DNA of 64,000 nucleotides from Dipteronia dyeriana (lineage: Eukaryota; Streptophyta; Magnoliopsida; Sapindales; Sapindaceae). Position numbers and translations under genes: made by a program. The stretch lies in NCBI GenBank assembly GCA_032871835.1, contig CM065302.1, forward strand, positions 5,145,094 through 5,209,093, written 5' to 3'. The notes beneath the pieces are model-generated. The model made no database searches. It saw only the letters and a program-made list of their open reading frames with translations, and was not told where the DNA came from. Below, piece after piece: positions 10,312-22,785 of this stretch (its first letter is position 1; every line of letters begins with the position of its first letter).

Positions 10312-10620
10312 TTAAGCATATAAATCTATACCCCAAAACTTGGTCGGTTGGTTGGTCTGATATTTCCTGTCCGCACTTTTGATCTCATCTAGAGCTACAA
10401 AGAATGTTTTGGGTATGGTAATGACAACTTCAGTTCATAAGGAAGAACCAACTCACTCTGAGAACGGGATCATCCAAACACGAAACTGTACCAAACCATT
10501 CGGTGTTCGCCGCGACAGAACTTCCTAATGGAGTGTGGGCAGTAACACAGATCCCATGCTTATAACAGAATTTGACAAGAGAATCGCATTGAAAGTTTGA
10601 AGAAAATAGAAATTTATGAA
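10312..10620 (-). pseudogene. Aldo-keto reductase remnant (aldose/mannose-6-phosphate reductase-like)
   Basis: Two conserved blocks in minus-strand order. The first (about 10445-10605) encodes DSLVKFCYKHGICVTAHTPL and, after a short gap, NTEWFGTVSCLDDPVL. The second ends with TNQPTKFWGIDLYA and a stop at 10312-10314. These resemble the late barrel and C-terminus of NADPH-dependent aldose-6-phosphate reductases of sugar-alcohol metabolism. The exons between the blocks and everything upstream (NADPH/catalytic Tyr region) are missing, and no good splice sites link the two. A dead 3' fragment. Substrate class is uncertain because related reductases share these motifs. Confidence 0.7.
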
Positions 10621-10830
10621 CTTGTGTGAACACTTTTGATATGAGGAAATAGTAATTGATTGATCTAACAGGAAAAAAAAAATGAACAAGAAGTAAATCA
10701 CGTCACATTATCAAAAAGATCAACAGAAGTTCAGATCAGTAGAGGACTCTGATTTATTTTTTTAGTCCGTCTTAGACGATACAACCTCTTAGTCTCTGAA
10801 TTAAATCCAAAAAATGGCTGAAAGTGTATA

Positions 10831-11355
10831 CTAAGAACCGGCAACGTATGAGTTGGTATAGACTGCAGTTTGAGCAATCAGGAGCATATCTTCAGTGATA
10901 CCAGCAGTTGGTGAGATTGAAGAAGATATTCCATTCTCACAATTGTATGCCAATGTTGTCAGTTGTCCCAGATCAGTAATTCTGTCATATTTTTCCTGTT
11001 GTGACAACTTGTAATCTGCCCGGAGTATGTCTTTCATGTTCTGATAAAGCGTTACACAATTTTTGAAACCAATTTTCAATGCCTGATCAATAGTATTGTC
11101 CCAGAACTGAGAGAAAGTATCAAAATTCCTGTCAACCCGTTTCATCGTTAGTTCAAGTGATATCAGTGAGAGTAGAGGGGGATCCGCTGAGCTAGTCCGC
11201 GGATCGCTTTGTAATATCTCCTCACAGGTTTCTTGGTTCTGTGTTTGGCCACAAATGGTGGCCAGAACATATTGGGACACACCAGAAGAGGCAGAGAAGT
11301 ACATAGAAGCCACCAAGAGAAAAATAGCTGATCTTACAATAGCATGTGAGGCCAT
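10831..11355 (-). CDS. Plant invertase/pectin methylesterase inhibitor (PMEI domain), 174 aa
   Basis: Single-exon gene encoding a small secreted protein. Residues 1-25 form a signal peptide (hydrophobic AIFLLVASMYF). The mature part carries the four Cys expected to make the two PMEI disulphides (C35, C44, C100, C139), followed by a helical, Ser/Asp-rich body. The family inhibits pectin methylesterase or acid invertase in the apoplast or vacuole; sequence alone does not tell which. Length is typical. The start is the first Met, directly before the signal peptide, and lies about 65 bases below a TATA box. Upstream of galactinol synthase in Arabidopsis there is a PMEI gene in the corresponding position, which supports a genuine ancestral locus. 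No frame damage. Confidence 0.88.
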   Translation of the reverse strand: MASHAIVRSAIFLLVASMYFSASSGVSQYVLATICGQTQNQETCEEILQSDPRTSSADPPLLSLISLELTMKRVDRNFDTFSQFWDNTIDQALKIGFKNCVTLYQNMKDILRADYKLSQQEKYDRITDLGQLTTLAYNCENGISSSISPTAGITEDMLLIAQTAVYTNSYVAGS

Positions 11356-11419
11356 ATTTTTGTTCTTTCAATTTGTTCTGTTTTATTTTCTTGTCCTGGA
11401 AGTAATGTGTGATGGTATG

Positions 11420-11429
11420 TATTTATATA
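11420..11429 (-). promoter_or_regulatory. TATA box of the PMEI gene
   Basis: Minus strand reads TATATAAATA, 65 bases before the ATG at 11355, giving a short 5' leader of roughly 30-35 bases. Confidence 0.65.
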
Positions 11430-11449
11430 CATGACAGACTGTGGCTGAA

Positions 11450-12572
11450 TCTGATTGGAGATTCATGCATGTGCATGATATCTGGAAAGACATCATGTAT
11501 CTGGGCTGTCATAATTTATCTGGAAAGACATCATGTTGGATATTATTTCAGAATTTAATAGTCAAAATCATTGACAACCCATCTATAATTTGCTGTTTAA
11601 TATTCCAAAGTTTACAGAGATTTTAATTTCTTAATAATCAAGTGGATTCCAATCAATGTATCTAAAGTCATTTATGAGGCAATATGTAAGTAAAGTTCAA
11701 AGGTCCTTCCGTTATTTACAATGAATCTGTGCTTGAAATTATGAAAACCGTTATACACTTCTTAGGATTCTCTTATTAATTTTGGTTAATTCTTAATAGA
11801 CTCATAATTCACACAGTTAGAGAATTAACCCTAACATATGCACTTTAATCTTATCCAATAAACGAAAATTCTTCTGTGGATTTCATAATGTTATGATAAT
11901 GTTAATGTTCTGCAAACTTGATTTAAAAAACAAGATTATAACAGTTTTCAAAGAAATTATTCAACCAACTTCAAGTTTATATTATAGTGATTTCCATAAT
12001 ATAGGCCTAAACATATATGGCACATTGACAAGTCAAATTGATTAATTAATTTAATATGGTTGATTACATTCAAAGAAAAAAAAAACAAATTAAACCAATG
12101 ATAATAAAATTTATTTTCCAGTTTCAAATTTTATCCTTTGAAGGTTTCAAATTGATTAAATAATTTAATATGATTGATTACATTCACGGTAACTTCCTAA
12201 TTAAAACTTGTATAGGTAATAGATGGACTACAAGATAGCAATTAAAAAACAATTAAAGAGAGTGATATATTGTGATAGAGAGAGTTTAGACAAAATATAT
12301 ACAATAAAATTAAAACTTGTTAATTATATATTGATTAAAATAATTAACAAGTAACCACCCAACAATTAATAATTACTACATAATATTTAATTAATCGATA
12401 ATTAAACCAAAAGAGGAGGAAGAATCAAAAATCCTCACCCTCCTCATTACATTAATTAATAATTAAAAAAAAAAAATCTTCTTCCATATTATAAACCATG
12501 GAAGAATTAAAAACCATAACCACCCAACCTGCCATCCTATACAAACTTAATTTCCGGCAAGGGACAACCACA
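11450..12572. other. Intergenic region between PMEI and galactinol synthase
   Basis: AT-rich, no gene seen. It must contain the PMEI promoter on the left and the galactinol synthase 3' UTR on the right. A short direct repeat (GATATCTGGAAAGACATCATG / TCTGGAAAGACATCATG) lies at about 11477-11535. Confidence 0.6.
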
Positions 12573-14589
12573 CTAGGCAGCGGATGGGGCGGAGATGTAG
12601 GGGACCTCACCGGCTTCGGAAAGAGCCACCATGAAGGGCTGCAAGCCAGCTGCATCACCATCTTCACCAGCCTCATTTCCTGCAGCTTCTTCACTTGCAT
12701 CAACTGCAGAGTAGTTCTTGTAATCAAGTGACTCATCATTGTAAATGTCACTCCATTTTTGAATCAGCATCTTGATGTCTTCTCTCTGCATGTTCTGTTC
12801 TTCTCCTGTGTACCTCCATGGCTTCGAGCCCTGTAAAAGGAATACGATTAGGAAAATTCTCAGGTGCAAACGTTCGGATTTTAACATTTATTTGTATAAT
12901 ATTGGAAACTTACAGCAGCACAGTAGTGAACAACTTTGGCCATTTCAAGCTCAATGTTCTCAGGGTGACGCCATAGCATGGCAAGAACCAGATTGTAAAT
13001 TGGAGGGATTGGCCTGTAAATGTCTCTGAAGAACATGTTCAAGAAATCCTGAAAAAAAAATTCACAAATAACCCATTTTTTATTATAAAAGGACAAAATT
13101 AACCTTAAAAAAGAATCAAATACCACCGCCTATCACATAAGAACGGACAGTAAACGACAGTAAAGAGAGCTCATTTAACCCATTAAAATCGATAACCTGA
13201 ATATGTATCGGTTCAGTCGGGCAAAATCGAAGCAAAGAAGGACAAAATAGTAATTACCTGTTCAGCAAAGGGAGTGGTGGGAGTGATTTTGAGGGTGTTC
13301 AAGAGACTATGATAGGTTTGAATGCAGGGTTGATAGACAAACATGCCAGCATTGAAGTAGAGAGCAGGCTTGGGGCCAAAATCAGCAGGCCAATTGACCT
13401 TATCAGGGCACTGTTGACAGTAACCAATCTTGAATTGTGGAGTGTGACTCCATGTTTTCTCACAGAAGCAGTCCATCACAGCATACAAGTAACCATCAGG
13501 CATGTCAAAGAGATGGTCAATGTTGTCAAACACCTGAATGTCTCCGTCCAAGTATATCATCTTACTATACTCCACAAACTGCATTTTTCATCCAAGAAAT
13601 CAAAAACCAGAATCAGAAACCAAAATAACTTTGATAAGAAAAGGTGATCAAAACACTTGCTAGACTCAATAGAATACAAACTAAGGTGAAAGTTGAATCC
13701 GTTTTTAAAAAACGATTTCTTTTTAAAAACAACCAGAAGGGCTGTAAAATTGACTGTTTTCAGAAGATCGTTTTCAAAAATTAAAAAAGTTAAAATAATA
13801 ATTTACTGATTTAGTTTTAAGAAAAATTACTGTTTTATCCGACTAACTATTTTTTTTAAGTATTAAATTAATTCAGGAACTCTATAATACAGAAGTGATG
13901 AATAATTTTCACTAATATTTTCTTCAAATTACTTTTTAAAAAAAATTAACACATCCAATACTATTTTTTAAAACAACCATCATTTTTAAAACATAATTTT
14001 CATTTTAAAATCAGTATTCAAAAACACGATTTTAAAAATAGCATTAACTTTTCCAAAACATGTGTTTCCACCACCGACAAAAATCTAATCTACTTTAAAA
14101 AAAAAAAAAAAAACACAAGAACACCCAGACTTCTCATGCACATGTTCGTGTCACATAATCAGACAAAACTCAGTCAAACGACAAGTGTCAGTCATGCAAA
14201 GTAAAGCAAAACAATCAACGTTAACGTTAAATGTTTTTTACGTAACGTACCTCCCAGATACGAAGCTTAGAGTAGTTGATGACGTAATACGCCATAGCAA
14301 ACTGTGTTGAGTTCTCAGGAGGGTAGACTGGTTCTATCTCTCTGACGACACATCCCTGGTCGATAAGAATCTTACGGTGCTCTTCCGGAACATCGGGGAG
14401 GATCGCCACCACGAGCGGGTACTTGCTCTTGGCCTTCCGGAGACCCTTTGCAAGCCCCACCACTCCCTTCACGTAGTCACCGTTTCCGGCAAGGAAGGTG
14501 ACGTATGCACAGCGAGGAAGGCTCACCGCCTTCGACAGAGAGTTGGCCTTGGCGATGGCGGTGACGTTGGTGATATCATGAGGAGCCAT
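12573..14589 (-). CDS. GOLS: Galactinol synthase (GT8 family), 4 exons, 350 aa
   Basis: Transfers galactose from UDP-galactose to myo-inositol, the committed step of raffinose-family oligosaccharide synthesis, in the cytosol. Exons 14251-14589, 13258-13578, 12914-13048 and 12573-12830 join with phase-0 GT/AG introns into 350 codons plus stop. Exon 1 holds CAYVTFLAGNGDYVKGV; exon 2 holds the manganese-binding DGD (residues 124-126) and FNAGMFVY; exon 4 ends in the family's APSAA tail. The start MAPH at 14589 is chosen over an in-frame Met at 14661 because the family begins MAP. Exon 4 contains an acidic Ala/Glu/Gly-rich insert (about residues 307-325), making it slightly longer than usual. Order beside PMEI and CSP41B points to the Arabidopsis GolS3 position. 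Intact. Confidence 0.96.
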
Positions 14590-14723
14590 TTGGGGATGAA
14601 AAAAGAGTGTTTGGTTGATGAAAAAATAAGGCTTTAAATCAAAAGAGTATTTGGATTGCAAGAAAATTATGTGTTTTGAAAGTGAGTTTGAGTTGATGAA
14701 GAATGAGCTGTGGTGGGGGGGTG

Positions 14724-14731
14724 TTTATATA
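14724..14731 (-). promoter_or_regulatory. TATA box of galactinol synthase
   Basis: Minus strand TATATAAA, 135-142 bases before the ATG. The tandemly duplicated repeat segment begins only about 230 bases farther upstream (near 14960), so the proximal promoter is short before repeats start. Confidence 0.65.
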
Positions 14732-14959
14732 GGAAAATTGTTGGTGACTTAATTGTAGAAATTAATAGAATATTATGATAATTAATTAATTTAATGAATT
14801 CTCTAGATTTATGAAGAGCTGAGGTGTGACAATTCTAGTAAGTCAAATAATCAAAGAAAAGGACAAGGGTATGGTCTGTCATAACCCATAAATTCGATAA
14901 TGGAAATAATTTTTCATATTTCGGGAGAATCAATACCATAATTACGATGAAATATTCCT

Positions 14960-15990
14960 GTTTCTAAAAATTTGGATCTCGATATTTTGAAATAAAATCA
15001 ATATATAATGTCACTTTAATATATTATCCATTTTTTTTGTCAAAACGCCGTCGTTTTTCAGCTATTTGACTCGCTACTTTATTAGCTTGACTAACCGTTA
15101 CTACTTACTCGAAAAGAATTTAATGCGTTATCTAATGAAAACGGAATCTGGACTGTACGCGTGGCAGGTGATTTTATCCGACGGTTGGGTGGGAATTATG
15201 GATTTGGACGGTGCACGAGAAAGCGGAAAACGAAGAATATACTGGAATTTCCTTGGTCAAATTTCACACCTTACGAAAACACCCTTGTGATTTCTATAAT
15301 TTACATGGCTTTTCAATGTGGTTTCTCCTGTTATTATTGCACAAAAGGGAGGGTAATTTTGTGATTCTGGATTAAATTATAGAGAAATCAGGGAAAAGAT
15401 TGCACGTAGAAATGTGTACACACATACTCGTAGAAAGAGCCTATGAATATGTTTTTTTATTATTATTATGATTTGAGATACTGTGAAATTATAGACAGAT
15501 GATCAAAGTAATCCCTACTAGACATTGAAGGAAAATCTAATTAATTAACAATGATATTAATCTGATAAAAAAAATTAGACTGCCTTGTCAAATATATATT
15601 GTTAAAAAATGAATACGAGTACTTTTGTACTCTAGAGTTTGAAAGTGACAGGTGTTTTTTAGGTTAAAATAAGAAATTGTTTGGTAAGAAAATAAAATAT
15701 TAAAAAAAATAAAAATATTATTAAAAATGTGTTTTAAATATCAAAAACCAAATTTTCGAATTGATTGTTTATTAAATTTATCTATATATTATATATAAAG
15801 CAAGTCTTTTGATATTATTAATATATAAACAATTATTATTATGTAACAAATGGAAGATGTTTCAACCAAATTATTTTATTTTTATAAAAAAATTCATATT
15901 TATTTCGTTTAAAATATTATTTTGAATTAAAATTAAAGTTGATTTTATATTATTATATTTTTCATATTCTAGGAGAATGAAAATATCTCG
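14960..15990. repeat. Tandem segment copy A (unit type 1)
   Basis: First of four related copies. Landmarks are GTCAAAACGCCGTCG near 15039, a TGGATTTGGACGGTGCACGA block near 15197, GATTTGAGATACTGTG near 15470 and a distinctive 3' part (15540-15990) shared only with copy C (26340-26960). About 350 bases between AAGAGCCTATGAATAT (about 15447) and the GAGATACTGTG landmark are missing here but present in copies B, C and D. The short ORFs inside it are not conserved between copies, so it is treated as non-coding. Confidence 0.7.
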
Positions 15991-16992
15991 AAATATCTTG
16001 GAATATCTTCATATTTTATGAACCGACAATACTTTTTATATTTTTATTGAAATTGTCGATTGGAATATTTTATGATCATTGACAATACTTTTTATATTTT
16101 TATTGAAATTTCTAAAAATTTGGATCACCAATATCTTTGATGAAATCAATATTTAAGTCTATCAATTTAATACATTATCCACTTTTTGGTGTCAAAACGC
16201 TGTCGTTTTTCATCTATGCGTTATCTAATGAAAAGGAAATCAGATTTGATCGGACGGTTGGTAGGGAGTAATGGATTTGGACGATGCACGAAAAATTGGA
16301 ATATACTGGAATTTCCTTGGTCAAATTTTCCCACTTTACGAAAAATCCCCTTGTGATTTCTATATTTTACAAGTATTTTCAATGTGGTTTCCCCGGTTAT
16401 TATTGACAAAAGAAAGGGTGATTTTGTCTACGTGAGAGATTCTGGATTAGATCATAGAGAAATCAGGAAAAATGATTGCACATAGAAATATGTAATGATC
16501 CATACTCATAGAAAAAGCCTATGAATATTCATCAAAATCATGGTGTGGTCAAGATCAATTAATTATGGAAGTAAAGAAGTAAGTATGGATAATATTTTTT
16601 ATATACTTATCAAATTTTCGCATCTAAGATATTTTTAGGAAATATATTCCTGAATATCTCTAATATTTGGAATATATTGATGGTATATATTTTTTTATAT
16701 ACTTATTTCCATAATTTGGATCTAGATATTTTTATGAAAATATGATATTTAGTTTCTTACCTATAAAATAAGGAATCGATAGTAAATATTTTATTATGAT
16801 TTGAGATAATGCGAAATTATGGAAAGACAATCAAAGTAATCTCTACAAGACATGGAAGGAAAATCAAATTAATTAATAATGATATTAACGTGATAAAAAA
16901 AAATAGATTGTCTAGTTTAAAAAAAAATGTTGTTATCACAACTAACCTAACCCTTTTGTTTAAAATTATTTTTTTAATCTAAAAGAAAGTTG

Positions 16993-17030
<38 letters not shown>

Positions 17031-17120
17031 AAGTTGATCTCATACTCGATTGGTGTAGATTTAAAAAATCATTTAAAGAAAGTTGATTCACTATTGATCT
17101 AATTGAATATTTAAAGAATT
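15991..17120. repeat. Tandem segment copy B, left part (unit type 2)
   Basis: Carries the same landmarks at about 16191 (GTCAAAACGCTGTCG), 16535 (CAAAATCATGGTGTGGTC) and 16801 (GAGATAATGCG). Its 3' portion, with AATAGATTGTCTAG and TTATCACAACTAACC, matches copy D at 39880-39950, not copy A. A (TA)n run lies at 16998-17024. The copy is interrupted by a LINE at 17120 and resumes at 23304. Confidence 0.7.
17107..17120. repeat. LINE target-site duplication, left copy
   Basis: ATATTTAAAGAATT, 14 bp, repeated exactly at 23304-23317. The uninterrupted site survives once at 40069-40082 in the sister copy. Confidence 0.85.
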
Positions 17121-17215
17121 TTTTTTATAAGATTGTTGGGGGTGCTAACACAACATTTTATTAAAGAAAAAAAAAACGAACAAAACATAACAGAAAAACT
17201 AAAGAGGAAAACAGA

Positions 17216-20200
17216 TCAACAGAACCTAAAAGAAGGTCTGCTATAAAAATCATTGAAAATAAAAGGGTTGTAAAAGTTCGGAGCATTCCACCACCATGTA
17301 GGAGAGACGATACTGGGGCTCCTGGAAGCTAAACTATCTGCAACTTGATTACCTTCTCGATAAATATGAGTCACAGCAAAATCCATTTGAGAGATTAAAC
17401 CCAAACATCTATCCCAAGCTGTGCGCCAACGCTAAGGAACCTTACGAGACCTAGAACGAAGGATATTCACCTACAAAAGTAGAATCGCTCTCCAACCATA
17501 ACCGACGCCAGCCAAAAGTTCAAGCATAATCAATAGCGTAAACGACAGCAGTCAATTCAGCCTCAAAAGCAAAACAGACACCAAGAGGAATAGCAAAACA
17601 ACCTTTAACGAAACCCCTGCATGTGCGAAAAACCCCTGCACAACCAGCAAGACCAGGACTACCAAAAGTGGCATCGTCCGTGTTAACCTTAAGACAACCC
17701 GACGGGGGAGGACGCCAATTAACCTCTAAAATACGAGGAGCCTTTGGAGGGCGACCAGAGACATGGAGCCGTTGAAGAATCTGAAGCTCATCCACTGAAT
17801 TCTTCATAATGCCAGACTGAAAAGTGTCTACCTCGCGAACAGAACGCCAAAGTAAGGAAAGAGCATCAGCAAAGACAATATTGTCATCCTCAAAAGTAGC
17901 TTGGTTCCGGAAGAACCACACCACCTAGAAAACCGTGATGATAGAAACCCGCCAGAGAGTTTTCAGTTGAGTGCTAAATACAACTCTCATTGCCTCCTGC
18001 CGAAGGTCCAAACAAGTACCATCTAACTTAAGTTTATGGCCAAAAGTAGAGGATACATCATCCCACAATCCACTAACAAAAGGACAGTCAAGAAAAAAGA
18101 TGCCTTAAGTCCTCCTCTGCAGCACAGCAAAATCGACAACGAGATGGAATAATATAACCTCTGGCACACAACGCAATGTCTGTGGGAATCTTACCATGAA
18201 ACAGTCGCCAAATGAGGACAGAGCGAAAAGAAGGAATGAAAGACGCTCATATCTGCTTACCCCAAAACACAGAACTTCTAACCTCAGAGAGAGAGGTATA
18301 AGCATATTTATAGGAAACAAAACCATCCAAGGAACATGTCCAAACTAACAAGTCTGGATCAGTGCTAACCACCACATTCGCAATCTCATAAGCAACATCT
18401 GGGTAGGAAGCTTTAAAAGAAGTAAGAATATTCCAACTCGCAGTATCTGAGTAAATATCACCCACAACAGAATCCAGCGAAGTTTGTAATGAAGACCTAT
18501 CCTCAACCAAGTCAATCAAAGGATATCCCAACTAGTTATCCGACCAAAAACGGACCTTAGAATGACGACCGACCAACCATCTAGACTCAATCATCAGGGG
18601 AGTATAATGCAATTTTAGACCTGACCAAACAGAAGAAGCAACATACCACATTCTAGATTTGTGATCCTGGGTAAAAAATCGAGCCCGAAGATATGTGAAA
18701 ACGAGGGACTCCTCAGTCAACATCCTCCAAGTGAATTTCTTAAGCATGGCCTTGTTAAGAATACCAAGGTCTTTAACACCAAGACCACCACCATCCTTAG
18801 GCCTACAACAAGATTTCCAAGCAACTTGGACAGATTTACGACCGTCAATCGAACCAGTCCAAAAAAAAATCCGAATAGCAGCATATAAATCTTTTAAAAG
18901 AGATGAAGGCCAATGATAAACTTGAAAGGAATGTAGGAAGGCACCTGTAATCACTGAATCAATAAGACATAACCTACCTGCCATTGAAATAGAGAAACCC
19001 TTCCATAATTCCAATATACTTTTAATTTTTTTCAGCTCATGGGATCAGCCACCGAAGCTTAGGCACCCCAATGAAAAGAGGGACCCTTAGATACGTCATC
19101 TAATCTTCTCCCTTACGCATCCCGGACATTGAAAGAAGGTTAGCAATAAGAGGCTCAGATATGTCTTTGCCAAAAAAAATGGAAGATTTTTCCCAATTAA
19201 CTTGCTGACCCGAGAGAGAGCCATAAAGTGTAAAAGCATCTAAAATTACTTGTAAATTCTGAGGAGAAGCCCGACAGAAGAGAATAACATCATCAACATA
19301 TAGAAAATGCGAAGGGGCACGAATCCCAACTGGAGAAGAGATAGAAGTCATATTGCTCGAGTATACAAGATGCGTAAGGTATCTGCTCAAAAAATCTTCT
19401 GCCAAACAAAAGAGAAGAGGGGAAAGAGGATCACCTTGCAGAACTCCACGCGAACAGGGAAAATAACCTTGAGGGGATCCATTAATAAGAATTGAGATCC
19501 TAGCATAACTAAAAATAGATGCAACCCAATCAATAAAACTCTCAGAGAAGCCAAAACACCGAAGGACTTCGAAGATAAAACGTCAACTGATGGAATCAAA
19601 AGCCTTTCGAATGTCTATTTTTAAGATCAAGTGCCCACCGCGACTACAGTTATTTAACACATTAAAACATTCAGAAGCACCAGTAATACAGTTTCCGATT
19701 TGACGACCCCTAATGAAACCAAATTGATTTGGAGATGTAATACGGGAGCAAATTTTGGCCAAGCTATCAACAATAATCTTAGTGATAACCTTAAACAGAA
19801 AATTACCTAGGGCAATCGAGTGAAACTGTTCGACCAAAAGAGCGTTCGGAGTCTTTGGAATAAGGACCAAGAAATTAGAATTCAAACCGGAAAGACTCGA
19901 CTAGAGTGAAAAAATTCATGCACGGCCAAAACCACGTCATGACCCACAATTTCCCAACAATGAGAATAAAATATGCCCAAGAAACCATCAGGACCAGGAG
20001 CACTTAGAGGATCCATGACAAAAACTGTATTCCTTACTTCATAAAAAGAGGGAACCCGGAGAATCGAAGTATTTTCATCAACAGTAACCAATGAAGGCAC
20101 ATGCTCTCTAATTATAAAGAGGTCTAAACTATTATTGACAGGATTCGAAAATAGATGCTGATAAAAAAAGGAAACATGCTCACCAATATCCACAAGATTA

Positions 20201-21340
20201 TTAGACATATGTTCACCAATTTAAATGGAGGAAAGAGTCTTGTTTCCCCTTCTACGATTCAATAGAGAGTGAAAAAAATTAGAATTCCGATCTCCTTCAG
20301 CAAGCCACCTGACTCTACTTTTCTCTTTCAGAAAAATTTCTTGTTGTTTTAAAGCACTATCTAGATCAGCTAAAACGACGGTCTCAAGACGAAAAAGATA
20401 ATCTGAAAAACCGTCAGAACCAACCCTGCCATGAATAAGCATCACCTTCTCATTAGCCTTAGTGACATTCAATGTAATATCCCCAAACACCTCCCAATTT
20501 CACTTCCTCAAAGCCTTTTTCAAAAGCTTCAATTTCTAAACAACAATCCCAGTGCCACTTACAGTGAAAGAGAATGACCAAACCGATCTAACCAAATTAA
20601 GAAATGAGGGATGAGAAACCCACATACCTTGAAACCTGAAGGGTCGTGGACCTAAAGATACACTTGCAGAACAAGAAACCAATAATGGGTGCTGATCTGA
20701 ATGAGATATAGGAAGGGTAACACAGACGATTTGAGACCAAGATGTCAAAAATGAGTGGGAACATACAGCTCTGTCTAAACGAGAAAGAACCATACCTCGC
20801 CTGCCTCGACCAATCCGGGTATGAAAAACTCCTTTCGTTTCAATGTCAACAAGATCACAAACCGTTAAAGCAGCACGAAAATCATCACAGGAAATAGTAG
20901 AAATGTTACCGGTAGTCTCATGAGCTCCTAGAACCGAGTTAAAATCCTCAATAACAAGCCATGGAATGTATGAACCAACAATTTCAATGAGAGAGCTCCA
21001 AAGAGATATACGAGTGATGTAGTTTACACTGGCATAAATAAAAGAGATCTGATGTACTTTCCCATAAAAATTAGCAGAAATCGTAACATGTTGAGAGTGA
21101 GACAGGACAATAGTAGCATTCTGAAAGGCAGTAGACCCAAAAATCCACTTACTAGGAGTACTTCTAGCATTAGAACCAATAAAGTGTAACCCCATAGAGC
21201 GCCAAAAAGTAGGAGAAATAGAATCAAATGCACACAATGGTTCAACAAGGCAAACAAAATTCGGTCTATGACGAGAACAAAAATCTTTCAAAGTACGTTG
21301 AGTATCGCTGTTTGCAATACCTCTACAGTTCTAATAAAGG
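17216..21340 (-). pseudogene. LINE ORF2 remnant: endonuclease, reverse transcriptase, zf-RVT, RNase H
   Basis: Broken minus-strand frames in order. The APE-type endonuclease covers 20536-21340 (NCRGI start, then NFVCLVEP and SHSDQHPLL). The reverse transcriptase covers 19100-20208 (DPLSAPGPDGF, FLVLIPKT, KIDIRKAFDS, and an active-site YVDD in FLYVDDVILF). The zinc-finger RVT region covers 18105-19014 (WKGFSISMAGRLCLID, PKDGGGLGVKDL). RNase H covers 17216-17924 (CLKVNTDDATF, FEAELTAV, HIYREGNQVADSLA). Several stop codons and frame changes separate the pieces; one stop stands where the family has the Trp of WNCRG, i.e. TGG to TAG. No functional enzyme is possible. Confidence 0.9.
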
Positions 21341-21499
21341 ACAATCATTTATGTACTAATTTATTTTTAGTAACCCTAGTTTTGGGTGAAACCACATTGG
21401 AAACCTGTTTCTTATTTTTCTTACTTTTTTTGGTGGTAACCTCCTTCCAACCTGAATCTTCTGATTGATCTGCCCAAGATACTCATCCTTGAACACCTG

Positions 21500-22785
21500 T
21501 GATGTATAAAGCTGTGGGGTGGCTGGAGTCAAATTCAGTGCCTTCACTATCAGTATCAGAGCTAACTTCACCCTCAGGATTGTGCAAATGTGGTTCTACC
21601 TTGGGAGGATCAATTAAGGCCTCTATATCAGCAATAACAGGATATGACGTGGGATCCATATCCACATGTTCAGTGTGGAATCATCCAAATAAGCATCATT
21701 TTTCAAGGTCTCCCCATGTCCATTGGGAATGATTGGCCTAAGTGAACTAGAAGAGGTTGTCGGATCTAAAATTGTCTTGTTTGGATGAGAGGTAATAGGT
21801 TTAGTCACAATGACATCAATACCCGATTTGATAGTCTCAAAGACTCGAGAGGTCGGGACATCTCTTTACTTGTGTTTCGGTCTATACTCTTATCTAATTT
21901 TGGATCTTCCTCTTTCCGGAATCTTATCATTTGGCTCAGCAGTGATATTCCTTATAAATCTAGTTGTACGGTGACATGAAACGACTGAATGACCAATAGA
22001 GCAACAAACTAAGCAAAAACTTGGTACATTCTCAAAGAAAAGAGTTGGAAACAAACAATCATCCCTTACCTCTATCATAATGGAATCAGGCAAAGGCTTG
22101 GAAAGATCAACATCAATCAGCATGCGAGCGAAGTGGCCATAATCACCCTCTAGGGTAGCTATATCGAATTTTAGAGGAATTTCGATCCCACATGCCATGT
22201 CTGAAAGGATTTGGGGGTGCCAAAACTTCTAAGGTATCTCGTAAAACCGCACCCATATTTGGGCATTAGTTTGAGCTGTGTGTTGGGATTAAAATTCTGA
22301 GTCCATGACTAAAGCCTTAGAGTTCCAGGCTTCAAATGCAGAGGTCCGATGCCCTAAACCTTTGCTTTATCTTCCTCAGAATTCAAAAGAATCTGGAAGA
22401 ATCCTCGTCCAAGAGAGCTAAGACGCCATTGAGAGTTCAATTTCCAAAAAGATTGAAGTTTTTCTTTAAGAGCCAATACCTTCCATGGTTCTTCTCCCTT
22501 TGACAAAACAACTCGACCAATAAGAGAATAACTGCGAAGTTTTAACCGTTCTTCATAATCTTTTGGGTTGACTTTAATTGCAACATAATCACCTTTTTTA
22601 TTTGGAGCCGAAGACACTGGAGCAATGGCGGATGAGACTGCTTGGGCATAAGATTTCATTACCGGCTTGGAATTCGAAAGTCCATTCGTGTGAAAATCTT
22701 TTTGGATTGAAGGGACTCTAGTTTGCAATTCAAGTTCTGCAAATAGATCTGATACCTCCATAATGGCTGTAAGTTTAAACAACAA
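21500..22785 (-). pseudogene. LINE ORF1 (gag-like) remnant with DUF4283-like domain and CCHC knuckle
   Basis: The N-terminal part (22354-22785) holds an RRM-like stretch (SLIGRVVLSKGEEPWKVLAL, LGRGFFQILLNSEED) typical of the nucleic-acid-binding ORF1 of plant LINEs. After a stop-rich gap, 21890-22198 holds DYGHFARMLIDVDLSKPLP and the zinc knuckle CLVCCSIGHSVVSC, an exact C-X2-C-X4-H-X4-C. A Ser/Thr/Pro-rich tail follows. Binds element RNA in intact relatives. Broken by stops here. Confidence 0.85.

Noticed and set aside
14590..14661. In-frame upstream Met that would extend galactinol synthase by 24 residues
   Set aside because: The extension is Phe/Lys-rich and unlike the family, which begins MAP; the TATA box to MAP distance is normal.
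15066..15364. Short plus ORFs in tandem copy A (also near 27079 and antisense at 16221)
   Set aside because: The frame is not kept between copies and no motif is recognisable. Treated as non-coding repeat.
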